NCBI GenBank assembly: GCA_035254305.1
Contig: DATFAS010000238.1
Span: forward strand, 1 to 7,787
Reading direction: 5' to 3'
From: DATFAS01 sp035254305
Lineage (GTDB): Bacteria > Bacillota > Bacilli > Aneurinibacillales > RAOX-1
Length of the DNA: 7,787 nucleotides
The notes beneath the pieces are model-generated. The model made no database searches. It was not told the DNA's origin and saw only the letters and a list, made by a program, of their open reading frames with translations. Positions within the stretch are counted from its first letter, which is position 1. The number at the start of each line of letters is the position of its first letter. Shown here piece after piece: positions 1-5,728 of this stretch. A program made the translations under genes and the position numbers.

Positions 1-16
1 CATTACACTTTTTTTG

Positions 17-46
17 AAAAAAAATAGCCAAGCTGGCTCGCTGGCT
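17..46 (-). terminator. Terminator of the cotH-like gene
   Basis: Read on the minus strand just past the cotH-like stop codon, AGCCA-GCT-TGGCT forms a 5-bp hairpin followed by A and a run of eight T. A further TGGCT copy (plus 42-46) could pair instead with a larger loop. The short stem with a long U tract fits a modest intrinsic terminator. Confidence 0.6.
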
Positions 47-64
47 GTAAATAGTTTATTCATG

Positions 65-1156
65 TTACTTTAGATCCATTAAATGTTCCTTAAGATATTG
101 ATTTCTCTTCATTACGTAATCAAGAATATAATCTATTTCCCTATCGTAAATTCGCAATTTTTTTTTTATATAAGGGTCATTTTCAACATAGGGGCGAATG
201 GATCTATTGAGATTTACAATTCTTGGTTCCAAGAAATCTACGTTGAACCTTGTATCAATGACCTCCTCTAGGATTTGCTTATAGATATGACGGAAGTATG
301 GAACATCGAGGATCCTAGCTGTTAAAGTATTGTACCCTTTAATCGGGACATAATCATGTTCCATTTCCTCGCCATGAATATCCCTTCCCCATGTGGCATC
401 ATAATCCCAAGGGATCATTTCAAACAGACCCGTTTCCCCATTACGATACAGCGCATAATTTTGATTAAATCCATCATAATTTTGGGTGCACATAACCCCC
501 GCGAGCCAAAGAAGGTATTTATTTATATCCATGTAATGGATAATAGAGTTGCTAAATTCCGCTTTGGGAACTGTATTTATTTTGTAGATTAGCTCACAAA
601 GAAACTCATGATCTGACTTTGTTCCTGTTTTTTGCTTATATCCCGCATCAAGCTTTTTCTTATACGTTTCTTCAGGAGTAATTAAAGAGAAATTGGCATC
701 ATCGTTAGTCGCATAGAAAATAGCTCCTAAGGGTAGGTTTCGCCTTTTGAGATAATTTTCATCAACAGACTCCAACTGTAAATAAACTCCCTCAAATTTA
801 CCATTAAGTATAAGTTGCACGTAACTTGCTTGAGGAGATAAGACCCCAATAGCATCAAAAAATTCAAAGGACAGTTTACTTCTCATGAGAGATGGGTCAT
901 TATACTCAGCATTTAGATGAATTTCTCTTGCGCCTTGCCATGATCTTGGTTGTACAAATTGAATGTTGTAGGATTTCTTGCGTGCCTTTCGAATGTGATA
1001 TCCCCGATAAACGATTCCGATGCTGTATTTCAGCTTTTCGTAGATGAAATTTGCGTGAGTAGGTTCTTCGGACCATACATCCCTTTTCATTTCCATATAT
1101 TTTGATGGTTCAATATAAATATGATAAGTAGGTATAACCCAGTCGTTTTTTTCCAT
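65..1156 (-). CDS. cotH: CotH-family spore coat protein kinase
   Basis: 363-residue CotH-family protein, close to the usual length of Bacillus CotH. CotH proteins are atypical secretory-kinase-like enzymes that phosphorylate Ser in coat proteins such as CotG and CotB and are needed for outer coat assembly in the mother cell. Visible family signatures are the NYDGFNQNYALYRN block (residues 226-239, Asp228) and IPWDYDATWGRD (248-259, Asp251 and Asp253), matching the Asp residues known to be needed for CotH activity, plus the upstream GVYLQLESVDENYLKRR block (123-139). There is no signal peptide or membrane segment, as expected for a mother-cell cytoplasmic protein. The ATG follows GTGGGGATAGATAT, with a GGGG ribosome site about 9 nt upstream. 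It is divergent from a Ser/Lys repeat gene that is its likely substrate. The family call is firm; the substrate is inferred. Confidence 0.93.
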   Translation of the reverse strand: MEKNDWVIPTYHIYIEPSKYMEMKRDVWSEEPTHANFIYEKLKYSIGIVYRGYHIRKARKKSYNIQFVQPRSWQGAREIHLNAEYNDPSLMRSKLSFEFFDAIGVLSPQASYVQLILNGKFEGVYLQLESVDENYLKRRNLPLGAIFYATNDDANFSLITPEETYKKKLDAGYKQKTGTKSDHEFLCELIYKINTVPKAEFSNSIIHYMDINKYLLWLAGVMCTQNYDGFNQNYALYRNGETGLFEMIPWDYDATWGRDIHGEEMEHDYVPIKGYNTLTARILDVPYFRHIYKQILEEVIDTRFNVDFLEPRIVNLNRSIRPYVENDPYIKKKLRIYDREIDYILDYVMKRNQYLKEHLMDLK

Positions 1157-1182
1157 ATATCTATCCCCACGCTTTTTATCTT

Positions 1183-1191
1183 TATACTATG
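1183..1191 (-). promoter_or_regulatory. SigK-type -10 element for the cotH-like gene
   Basis: The minus strand reads CATAGTATA, an exact match to the SigK -10 consensus CATANNNTA, about 27 nt upstream of the cotH-like ATG. No AC-type -35 is present at the expected 16-17 nt distance, so the promoter may need an activator such as GerE or may use related SigE. SigK control is established for cotH in Bacillus subtilis. Confidence 0.5.
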
Positions 1192-1238
1192 CAGGAAATT
1201 CAATCACCGATCATCTTTAAAATCCCCGATTACCTATA

Positions 1239-1266
1239 ACGCATGAACGAAAGATAACATAAACTA
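1239..1266 (+). promoter_or_regulatory. SigK-type promoter for the CotG-like gene
   Basis: An AC dinucleotide at 1239-1240 lies 17 nt before CATAAACTA (1258-1266), which matches the SigK -10 consensus CATANNNTA exactly. Transcription would begin near 1273, leaving a leader of about 50 nt that contains the purine-rich ribosome site and a hairpin. This places the repeat protein in late mother-cell expression, as for cotG in Bacillus subtilis. Confidence 0.6.
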
Positions 1267-1285
1267 TCTTGCTCGGTATTATTGC

Positions 1286-1321
1286 AGAGAGGGGGTAATC
1301 GATACGGTTACCATTACTGAG
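1286..1321 (+). promoter_or_regulatory. Ribosome site separated from the GTG start by a hairpin
   Basis: AGAGAGGGGG (1286-1295) is the only strong Shine-Dalgarno-like tract before the CotG-like gene, yet no ATG, GTG or TTG lies at normal distance; the first is GTG 1322, 26 nt away. Between them GGTAATCG (1294-1301) pairs with CGGTTACC (1305-1312) around an ATA loop: 8 bp including one G-U. Folding the hairpin leaves nine nt (1313-1321) between it and GTG, an ideal spacing. An alternative is initiation at the in-frame ACG 1304, about 8 nt from the tract, which is very rare in bacteria. Confidence 0.5.
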
Positions 1322-1714
1322 GTGGATATTGAAAAATTAGTTCAAGAGGCAATTGATTCAGGATTAGAGGAATATTTAAAACGTAATCCTGCTGAGCCAT
1401 GTGCAAAGAAATCCAAGGGTTCTAATGGGTCGAAGGGATCTAAGAAATCCAAAGGCTCCAATGGATCAAAAGGATCTAAGAAATCCAAAGGCTCTAATGG
1501 GTCCAAGGGGTCTAAGAAGAAATCCAAGGGTTCTAATGGATCAAAAGGGTCCAAGAAATCCAAGGGTTCTAATGGGTCCAAGGGGTCTAAGAAATCCAAA
1601 GGCTCTAATGGATCAAAAGGATCTAAGAAATCCAAAGGCTCTAATGGGTCGAAGGGGTCTAAGAAGAAATCCAAGGGTTCTAATGGATCAAAAGGGTCCA
1701 AGAAATCCAAATAA
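1322..1714 (+). CDS. cotG: CotG-like Ser/Lys repeat spore coat protein
   Basis: 130 residues. The first 28 or so form a non-repeated head (MDIEKLVQEAIDSGLEEYLK, then RNPAEPCAK) that looks like an acidic amphipathic helix with a single Cys27. The rest is eight copies of KSKGSNGSKGSK and a final KSK, so Ser falls at every third residue (33 in the repeat region) among many Lys. CotG-like proteins of spore formers share this modular design, with a short head and cationic Ser-rich repeats of variable sequence, and are encoded next to cotH; in Bacillus subtilis CotH phosphorylates CotG serines. Here the neighbour is a divergent cotH and the promoter looks SigK-type. GTG is the only standard start in frame; the ribosome site is oddly placed. 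The role as coat component and CotH substrate is inferred from architecture and context; the symbol marks analogy, since the repeat differs from that of Bacillus subtilis. Confidence 0.8.
   Translation: MDIEKLVQEAIDSGLEEYLKRNPAEPCAKKSKGSNGSKGSKKSKGSNGSKGSKKSKGSNGSKGSKKKSKGSNGSKGSKKSKGSNGSKGSKKSKGSNGSKGSKKSKGSNGSKGSKKKSKGSNGSKGSKKSK
1409..1711 (+). repeat. Tandem 36-bp repeat with 147-bp higher-order duplication
   Basis: Eight units of 36 bp, with units 3 and 7 being 39 bp through one extra AAG, plus a 9-bp partial unit. Unit starts are 1409, 1445, 1481, 1520, 1556, 1592, 1628 and 1667. Units 1-4 (1409-1555) and 5-8 (1556-1702) are two 147-bp blocks differing at only four bases, all synonymous. 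Neighbouring units differ more from each other than from the unit four places on, so the array grew last by duplicating a four-unit block. Every unit encodes the same 12 residues; its deeper period is a triplet with Ser in the middle. Confidence 0.95.
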
Positions 1715-1722
1715 AATCGATA

Positions 1723-1767
1723 TGAAAGGAAAAGGGTGCTTGAAAATTCCTTTCCATCAATGCACCC
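1723..1767 (-). terminator. Likely terminator of the symporter operon
   Basis: On the minus strand GGGTGC (plus 1762-1767) and TCAAGCACCC (plus 1734-1743) form a 10-bp stem with one bulged base and a 13-nt loop, followed by TTTTCCTTTC. It sits about 65 nt beyond the symporter stop codon. The broken T tract makes it a moderate call. Confidence 0.45.
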
Positions 1768-1793
1768 GATCCTTTCTACCCTCAAATCATCTC

Positions 1794-1827
1794 GTTATCT
1801 CATTAGAAATGAGATTAACTATTTTTT
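1794..1827 (+). terminator. Terminator of the CotG-like gene
   Basis: GTTATCTCATT (1794-1804) pairs with AATGAGATTAAC (1808-1819) around an AGA loop, an 11-bp stem with one bulged T. TATTTTTTG follows. It lies 80 nt after the CotG-like stop and has no T tract in the other direction, so it is assigned to the plus strand. Confidence 0.65.
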
Positions 1828-1832
1828 GTATT

Positions 1833-3290
1833 CTATTTTCCAAAAAGTGTTTCTGTAACTTCATTCATTTTTGCATTTTTGATAAACATTGGATTTAAGG
1901 CAACCATTAGGACAATGTTGACCACTAATCCAATGAATCCTTCGTACATTCCAAAGGATTTTCCTGTAGCATATACGAAGAATACGGTAAACATTCCAGC
2001 GATAAACCCAATTAAGGTAGCTTCCTTCGATAGGTTTCTCCAATAGAGACTAAATACTACCGCAGGGAAAATCTGAACGATCCCAGATACCCCCATGAGT
2101 TGTAAGGATACCAAAGCGGTTGGGAATAGCAGTCCAAACAGTAGTGCCATACCAATCACCACAAAAACCATATAACGAGTTACCATAGTTAATTTAGCTG
2201 GAGCCACGGTTGGATTAATCATGTCACGATAGATATTATTAGCGAAAAGGTTTGACGCCCCAATGGCCATGATCGAACATGGAACCAAGGAAGCCAAGGC
2301 AATTGTTGAGTAAGCTAATCCTTGAACTACACCACCGTAAGACATATGGATTAACATCAAAAATGCATAACGTGGATCCGTCCCATTTGGATCGACCAAG
2401 TAAGCAGTAATCCCTAAAAAGGTAACAAGCATCAACACGATATTGTAGAACGGAAGCACAATAGCATTTTTGCGTAAAGACTCAGCACTTCTCGAACTGA
2501 ACGTCCCAGTGGCAGTATGTGGCCACATAAATAAAGCCAGCGCAGAAATAAGGGCAGCTGTTGAGAACCAAATCAATCCTTTCGGCCCACCTGTTGGAAC
2601 AGTCAACATTTGTGGAGCCTTTTGAACCATGGCATCCATCATATTTCCCCAGCTTCCAAAGTGGATCATGGGAAGGGTTGCCACTAAGAACAGCATGATA
2701 ATCCAAACTAAAATATCTTTAATAATAGCGGTGTAGGTAGGAGCCTTAATACCACTAAAGAAGGTGTAGAAGGCAACCAATAAGAAAGAAACACTAACTA
2801 CGAATGTAACATTGATATAGCCAGATCCAGCAACTTTTAGCGTATCTTGAATTCCACTTAATTGTAAATCGACATATGGGATAAGCATAAGTACGCCATT
2901 GATCGCGAACAACACACCGAGCAATTTACTATCAAAACGTCCTTTTACATAATCGGCAAGAGTCATGAAATTATGGACTTTAGCGACCTTCCAAATTCTT
3001 GGAAGAAAGAAGTAAGCTAATGGATAGGCTAATACCACATAAGGAGTAGCGAAGAAGGCAATGCTTCCACCCTTAAATGCTGTACTTGTTAATCCAAGAA
3101 ATGTATAGGCCGTATAAACATCTGCTCCAATAAGGAACCAAACGAATAAACTTCCTAAACGCCTGCCACCTACAGACCACTCTTCAACTGAGCTTCGAGA
3201 TGCTTTGTTCCGTCCTGCAATAAATCCCACTAATACAACACTTAACACAATGACCGTCGTTAACAATAAAGCGGTAAGATTTCCTTGCAT
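1833..3290 (-). CDS. Sodium:solute symporter (SSS family), YhjB/MctP-like
   Basis: 485-residue integral membrane protein of the sodium:solute symporter family, which moves organic solutes into the cell with Na+. The start used is the Met of MQGNLTALLL, because AAGGAGAG lies 8 nt before it and its ATG overlaps the upstream stop codon as TAATG; a 28-residue longer reading is unlikely. About 13 hydrophobic segments are visible. Family features include the N-terminal SSVEEWSVGGRRLGSLFVW block, ADVYTAYTFLG in the next segment, and NFMTLADYVKGRFDSKLLG. The closest types I recognise are Bacillus YhjB and the MctP monocarboxylate/amino acid permease group, which are also paired with a DUF3311 protein. 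The substrate cannot be read from the sequence; short-chain monocarboxylates are only a guess. Confidence 0.9.
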   Translation of the reverse strand: MQGNLTALLLTTVIVLSVVLVGFIAGRNKASRSSVEEWSVGGRRLGSLFVWFLIGADVYTAYTFLGLTSTAFKGGSIAFFATPYVVLAYPLAYFFLPRIWKVAKVHNFMTLADYVKGRFDSKLLGVLFAINGVLMLIPYVDLQLSGIQDTLKVAGSGYINVTFVVSVSFLLVAFYTFFSGIKAPTYTAIIKDILVWIIMLFLVATLPMIHFGSWGNMMDAMVQKAPQMLTVPTGGPKGLIWFSTAALISALALFMWPHTATGTFSSRSAESLRKNAIVLPFYNIVLMLVTFLGITAYLVDPNGTDPRYAFLMLIHMSYGGVVQGLAYSTIALASLVPCSIMAIGASNLFANNIYRDMINPTVAPAKLTMVTRYMVFVVIGMALLFGLLFPTALVSLQLMGVSGIVQIFPAVVFSLYWRNLSKEATLIGFIAGMFTVFFVYATGKSFGMYEGFIGLVVNIVLMVALNPMFIKNAKMNEVTETLFGK

Positions 3291-3490
3291 TATTCTAACT
3301 CTCCTTTCGATTTCTGAATGAGATACACTCCCCATGTAAATACGGGTGTGAGGATCATCCAAATAAAGAGCCAAAAGTGAAAGAGTGGGAATCCAAGTAC
3401 AAACGGGTAAATTTTATCAACTAAAGGTAACGCTACCAATTGAGCTACAAAAGGAATCAAAACAAGTAGGAAAATAAAAAAGCGACTCAT
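3290..3490 (-). CDS. DUF3311 small membrane protein, YhjC-like
   Basis: 66 residues with two hydrophobic segments (about 4-21 and 28-57), proline- and aromatic-rich in the pattern of DUF3311 proteins (VLGFPLFHFWLFIWM). These small proteins are regularly encoded just upstream of an SSS symporter and are thought to be accessory subunits of it; their exact role is unknown to me. TTTGGAGGTGGATGT before the ATG gives a strong GGAGGTG ribosome site. The stop overlaps the symporter start by one base (TAATG), so the two genes are translationally coupled. No clear SigA -35/-10 pair could be picked out upstream. Confidence 0.85.
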   Translation of the reverse strand: MSRFFIFLLVLIPFVAQLVALPLVDKIYPFVLGFPLFHFWLFIWMILTPVFTWGVYLIQKSKGELE

Positions 3491-3615
3491 ACATCCACCT
3501 CCAAAATGTTGTTTTACAAATCAATAAACCAAACTTCGTTCCTCTAGATATTTTGTGTTATTTACTCATTGTTTAACAACATTATCGAAGAATAGTTTTT
3601 GAGAAACCCGTAGAA

Positions 3616-3702
3616 GATGCAATGATTTTATGTAAGCATTTTTTAGGCGACTCTTACGCTCGAATCCGTCAGCTACCCTCGAAAGCGTATAGGGGGAAGA
3701 TA
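3616..3702 (+). ncRNA. 3' half of a ydaO-type (c-di-AMP) riboswitch, 5' half missing
   Basis: The stretch from TAGGCGACTC through CGAATCCGTCAGCTACC, CTCGAAAGCGT and AGGGGGAAGA (3644-3700) closely resembles, as I remember it, the conserved 3' side of the ydaO/yuaA c-di-AMP aptamer (CCGAAUCCGUCAGCUAACCUCGUAAGC and following). TACGC and GCGTA flank the core as a possible stem. ATGC 3617-3620 and GCAT 3636-3639 could be what is left of the variable arm. The conserved 5' elements, a GCUUAA strand, GGGGAACCA and GGGUGAAUC, are not found in the 200 nt upstream, which is promoter region and coding DNA of the divergent DUF3311 gene. A terminator follows but no plus-strand gene, so this is probably a decayed riboswitch. 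Identification is from memory of the consensus; a covariance search would settle it. Confidence 0.55.
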
Positions 3703-3739
3703 ATATTAGTGCAAATTTGCATGGTCTATTCGTCATGCC

Positions 3740-3778
3740 AAATAGCCCTAGAAGACAACTCTTCTAGGGCTATTTTTA
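3740..3778 (+). terminator. Strong intrinsic terminator
   Basis: AAATAGCCCTAGAAG (3740-3754) and CTTCTAGGGCTATTT (3761-3775) form a perfect 15-bp stem around ACAACT, with the T tract continuing as TTTTTATT. On the plus strand it ends the riboswitch remnant transcript and is probably its expression platform. On the minus strand only three T follow the stem, but it could also stop transcripts from the lipoprotein operon, 130 nt upstream on that strand. Confidence 0.85.
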
Positions 3779-3908
3779 TTGATCAAAATTGGAATGAATA
3801 TAGGGTATATTTCAACATTCTATTTGGAGAAACCATTCACCTATTTCAATACAACAGGGTTACAATCAGCACGGAAATAACCGAATATGCAACCATTTCG
3901 CAACCTTA
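3779..3908. other. Non-coding gap after the orphan terminator
   Basis: 130 bp where the riboswitch target gene would be expected on the plus strand. I see no start with a ribosome site, no RNA motif and no repeat here. It runs directly into the 3' end of the convergent lipoprotein gene. Confidence 0.5.
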
Positions 3909-4391
3909 TTATTTAACAGAGATGCCTAGTTCTTTTGCAGCTTGGTTCAGACTATCTCTATTGGTTTTAATGGCACTCAATATCTTATTTTTATCTTTAG
4001 CATCAAGAGCAGCGTCGAGAGCATCAAATTTACTATGCATATCCTCGGCTAATTTTTGATTCTTTGCTTTAATTGGTGGAAGCACAGCAGCGTGATATTC
4101 ATCATGGATCGGCTCAAAGGTTTTGCTTGCAGCCTCAAAATCACCCTTGTTAACCGCTGTCTCTATCGTTGTGAGACCGTTTAGTTCATCTTGTATAGCT
4201 TTTTCAATTTGTACGTTGCTTAGTGAATCAGTTGGTTGACTCACTTGATTATTTTGTTGTTGTGTAGGAGCAGGTTGTTGTGCTGTTCCAATTTTCTGTC
4301 CGTGTTCATGATGTTCATCCGAACCACAGCCTGATAATCCAAATCCTAATGATAAAGCAAGTACAACGGTTAAAGTATTTTTTACTATCAT
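3909..4391 (-). CDS. Small helical lipoprotein with His-rich N-terminus
   Basis: 160 residues. An N-terminal signal (residues 1-21) ends in the lipobox LSGC with Cys22 as the lipidation site, so the mature protein should be anchored to the outer face of the membrane. After Cys22 comes GSDEHHEHG, three His in four positions next to acidic residues, suited to binding a metal ion. A Gln/Pro/Asn-rich linker (about 37-55) leads to a helical region (57-160) with a pattern of long amphipathic helices, including FEPIHDEYHAAVLPPIKAK. I do not recognise the family; the helical domain could be a small four-helix bundle. AAGGAG lies 9 nt before the ATG, which overlaps the upstream stop codon (TAATG), so it is co-translated with the PepSY-associated protein. 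A role in metal handling is inference. Confidence 0.8.
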   Translation of the reverse strand: MIVKNTLTVVLALSLGFGLSGCGSDEHHEHGQKIGTAQQPAPTQQQNNQVSQPTDSLSNVQIEKAIQDELNGLTTIETAVNKGDFEAASKTFEPIHDEYHAAVLPPIKAKNQKLAEDMHSKFDALDAALDAKDKNKILSAIKTNRDSLNQAAKELGISVK

Positions 4392-4687
4392 TAGTTATTA
4401 CTCCTTTTTATTTTAAAATGCTGTCTTCTAAACCAAATGAAAATTCCAGTTATACTTAAAATGATCATGCATATAGCCCCTAAATCAGTGGCCCATTTAA
4501 TCGAAACACCATTGACAGTTCCTGAATGGAGTCCAAATAGAAATTTCTGTAATTTCATTGATATTTCCGAATTATAGCCAATCCATGATCGGTGATTGAG
4601 TAGTATACCCGTGATCGCCAAAACTAGGACAATAATGGACCCAATCATACCTGTTATACGGTGGATCACCCTTAAAATATGATTCAT
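4391..4687 (-). CDS. PepSY-associated transmembrane protein
   Basis: 98 residues from the ATG preceded by TAGGAGTTCGT (AGGAG about 5 nt away). The N-terminus MNHILRVIHRITG leads to a first membrane helix (about 12-31) ending in LLNHR, then FLFGLHSGTVNGVSIKW, a second membrane helix (66-86) and a basic tail. This is the layout of PepSY-associated membrane proteins (PepSY_TM-like), small two-helix proteins often found near metal or redox membrane genes. His9, His32 and His54 lie close to the membrane and could hold a cofactor or metal, though this is speculation. The reading frame stays open upstream to ATGs at 4786 (with GGAG 8 nt before it) and 4828, so an N-terminal extension of up to 47 residues is possible; I prefer 4687 because the family begins with this basic His/Arg segment. 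It is translationally coupled to the lipoprotein gene. Confidence 0.8.
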   Translation of the reverse strand: MNHILRVIHRITGMIGSIIVLVLAITGILLNHRSWIGYNSEISMKLQKFLFGLHSGTVNGVSIKWATDLGAICMIILSITGIFIWFRRQHFKIKRSNN

Positions 4688-4828
4688 ACGAACTCCTAGG
4701 TAAGATGTTCTTTCATTCCAAATGGACAAATAGGAAAACTGGAAATCCAAGAAACGAACAGTAATACCATACTCATCAAATTTCATGAAAGTTTCTCCAT
4801 TTTTAATGTTTTTAATCCTTCCATTCAT

Positions 4829-5095
4829 TTTTCTATATAACTAAAAAATAAATGAAAGTAGTCTTGTTGCATATAGCCCGAAAGAGCTACTTGGAAGTAT
4901 AAATTTGTGACAGTTTAGTTTATAGTTCAATTGCATACGACTTTATCATGTTCAACGATACCTTAACAGAGAAGGAAAATCGACTACTCTGACCAAAGTT
5001 GACTAAAGGAAAAAATATGTATGGTTTATTCAAGTGGGGATTGTAACGCTAGCAAAAACAACTTGTATTCAAAATTAGGTGCAAAAGATACCATT
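4829..5095. other. Gene-free stretch upstream of the PepSY operon
   Basis: No protein-coding gene is visible. On the minus strand, AAGTAG and CTACTT (plus 4896-4901 and 4866-4871 approximately) could enclose a TAGCTC-TTTC-GGGCTA hairpin, followed by TCATTTATTTTTTAG. This lies in the leader of the PepSY/lipoprotein operon and might be an attenuator. A nine-codon reading frame at 5017-5046 (MYGLFKWGL) has AAAGGA before it, but nothing else supports it. Confidence 0.4.
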
Positions 5096-5101
5096 TAAAA
5101 T

Positions 5102-5145
5102 AAGGATGGATAAAAAGCCAATAGACATTAACTTTCCCCATCCTC
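5102..5145 (-). terminator. Possible terminator of the cupin gene
   Basis: AGGATGG (5103-5109) and CCATCCT (5138-5144) form a 7-bp stem, with AAAG/CTTT pairing inside it. On the minus strand TTATTTTAAATG follows. The loop is long and the T tract broken, so this is a weak terminator; it may work in both directions because plus-strand TCATTTACATTTTTATTG is also T-rich. Confidence 0.45.
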
Positions 5146-5167
5146 ATTTACATTTTTATTGATTTCT

Positions 5168-5728
5168 TTAGCGGGTTTCAGCAGCCAGTGCATCTGCTTT
5201 TGTTTGATGAACCGTACCATGTGGGTGCGCAGGAGGAGCATAGATAGAGTAAAGTTTAAGCGGTTGATTACCTGTATTGGTTAGATTGTGCCATTTACCA
5301 GCAGGTATCATAATAGCATAATTATCATAAACTCGGGCTTGAAAATCTAAATGATCCTTTCGATCTCCCATTCGAACAACTCCTTGCCCTTGTTCAATAC
5401 GAAGGAATTGATCCCAGTTTGGGTGAATTTCTAAACCAATATCTTCCCCTACATTGATGCTCATCAAGGTAACTTGCAAATGATTTCCCGTCCATAAAGC
5501 AGTACGGAACGTGTTGTTTTGCTTAGCGGCCTCATTAATATTAAGTACAAATGGATTTGGCCCATAATCCTTTAATACATGCCGACTGTAATAAGGATTT
5601 CTATTGTCATTGGACTGATTGTAGTAATAAGGGTTCCAATTGTAATAATAGGGATTCCAATTATTATTCCAATTGTTGTTATGAATTGGATTATAAAATT
5701 GATAATGTTGATATGAATTGGGGTACAC
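5168..5728 (-). CDS. Cupin-domain protein with Asn/Tyr-rich tail
   Basis: 186 residues if begun at GTG 5728, which has AGGAG 7 nt upstream; the ATG two codons earlier (5734) lies only 1 nt from that AGGAG, too close for normal initiation. An N-terminal low-complexity tail (about 8-48) rich in Asn, Tyr and Trp contains two tandem NWNPYYY units. A single cupin domain follows: YGPNPFVLNINEAAKQNNTF leads in, motif 1 is GLEIHPNWDQFLRIEQGQG, and motif 2 is IPAGKWHNLTN (P142, G144, H147). The second His of the usual HxH pair is Asn104, so metal binding may be altered. Similar single-domain cupins are common in Bacillus; their reaction is unknown to me. Tails of this composition are frequent in spore coat proteins, but I found no SigK or SigE promoter here. 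It is probably transcribed alone. Confidence 0.85.
   Translation of the reverse strand: MYPNSYQHYQFYNPIHNNNWNNNWNPYYYNWNPYYYNQSNDNRNPYYSRHVLKDYGPNPFVLNINEAAKQNNTFRTALWTGNHLQVTLMSINVGEDIGLEIHPNWDQFLRIEQGQGVVRMGDRKDHLDFQARVYDNYAIMIPAGKWHNLTNTGNQPLKLYSIYAPPAHPHGTVHQTKADALAAETR

Noticed and set aside
83..592. Two plus-strand frames inside cotH
   Set aside because: Shadows of the cotH-like gene with no ribosome sites.
1409..1702. CRISPR array
   Set aside because: The repeated units are contiguous, code for a constant peptide and have no unique spacers.
1342..1785. 147-residue antisense reading frame full of DPLEPLDF repeats
   Set aside because: It is the mirror of the Ser/Lys repeat array: units of 36 and 39 bp keep all frames open. 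It has no ribosome site and continues past the repeats only briefly.
1401..1898. Plus-strand frame reading RNPRVLMG-like repeats
   Set aside because: It is another frame of the same repeat array and runs through the terminator into the 3' end of the symporter gene.
3288..3374. 28-residue N-terminal extension of the symporter
   Set aside because: It would overlap the DUF3311 gene, and a good AAGGAGAG site with TAATG coupling marks the inner ATG as the start.
3566..3736. 56-residue minus-strand frame antisense to the riboswitch remnant
   Set aside because: Its ATG directly follows the terminator stem, without any ribosome site, and the sequence is better explained as RNA structure on the other strand.
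3622..4059. 145-residue plus-strand frame starting in the riboswitch remnant
   Set aside because: It crosses a strong terminator and lies antisense to the lipoprotein gene, with no ribosome site before its ATG.
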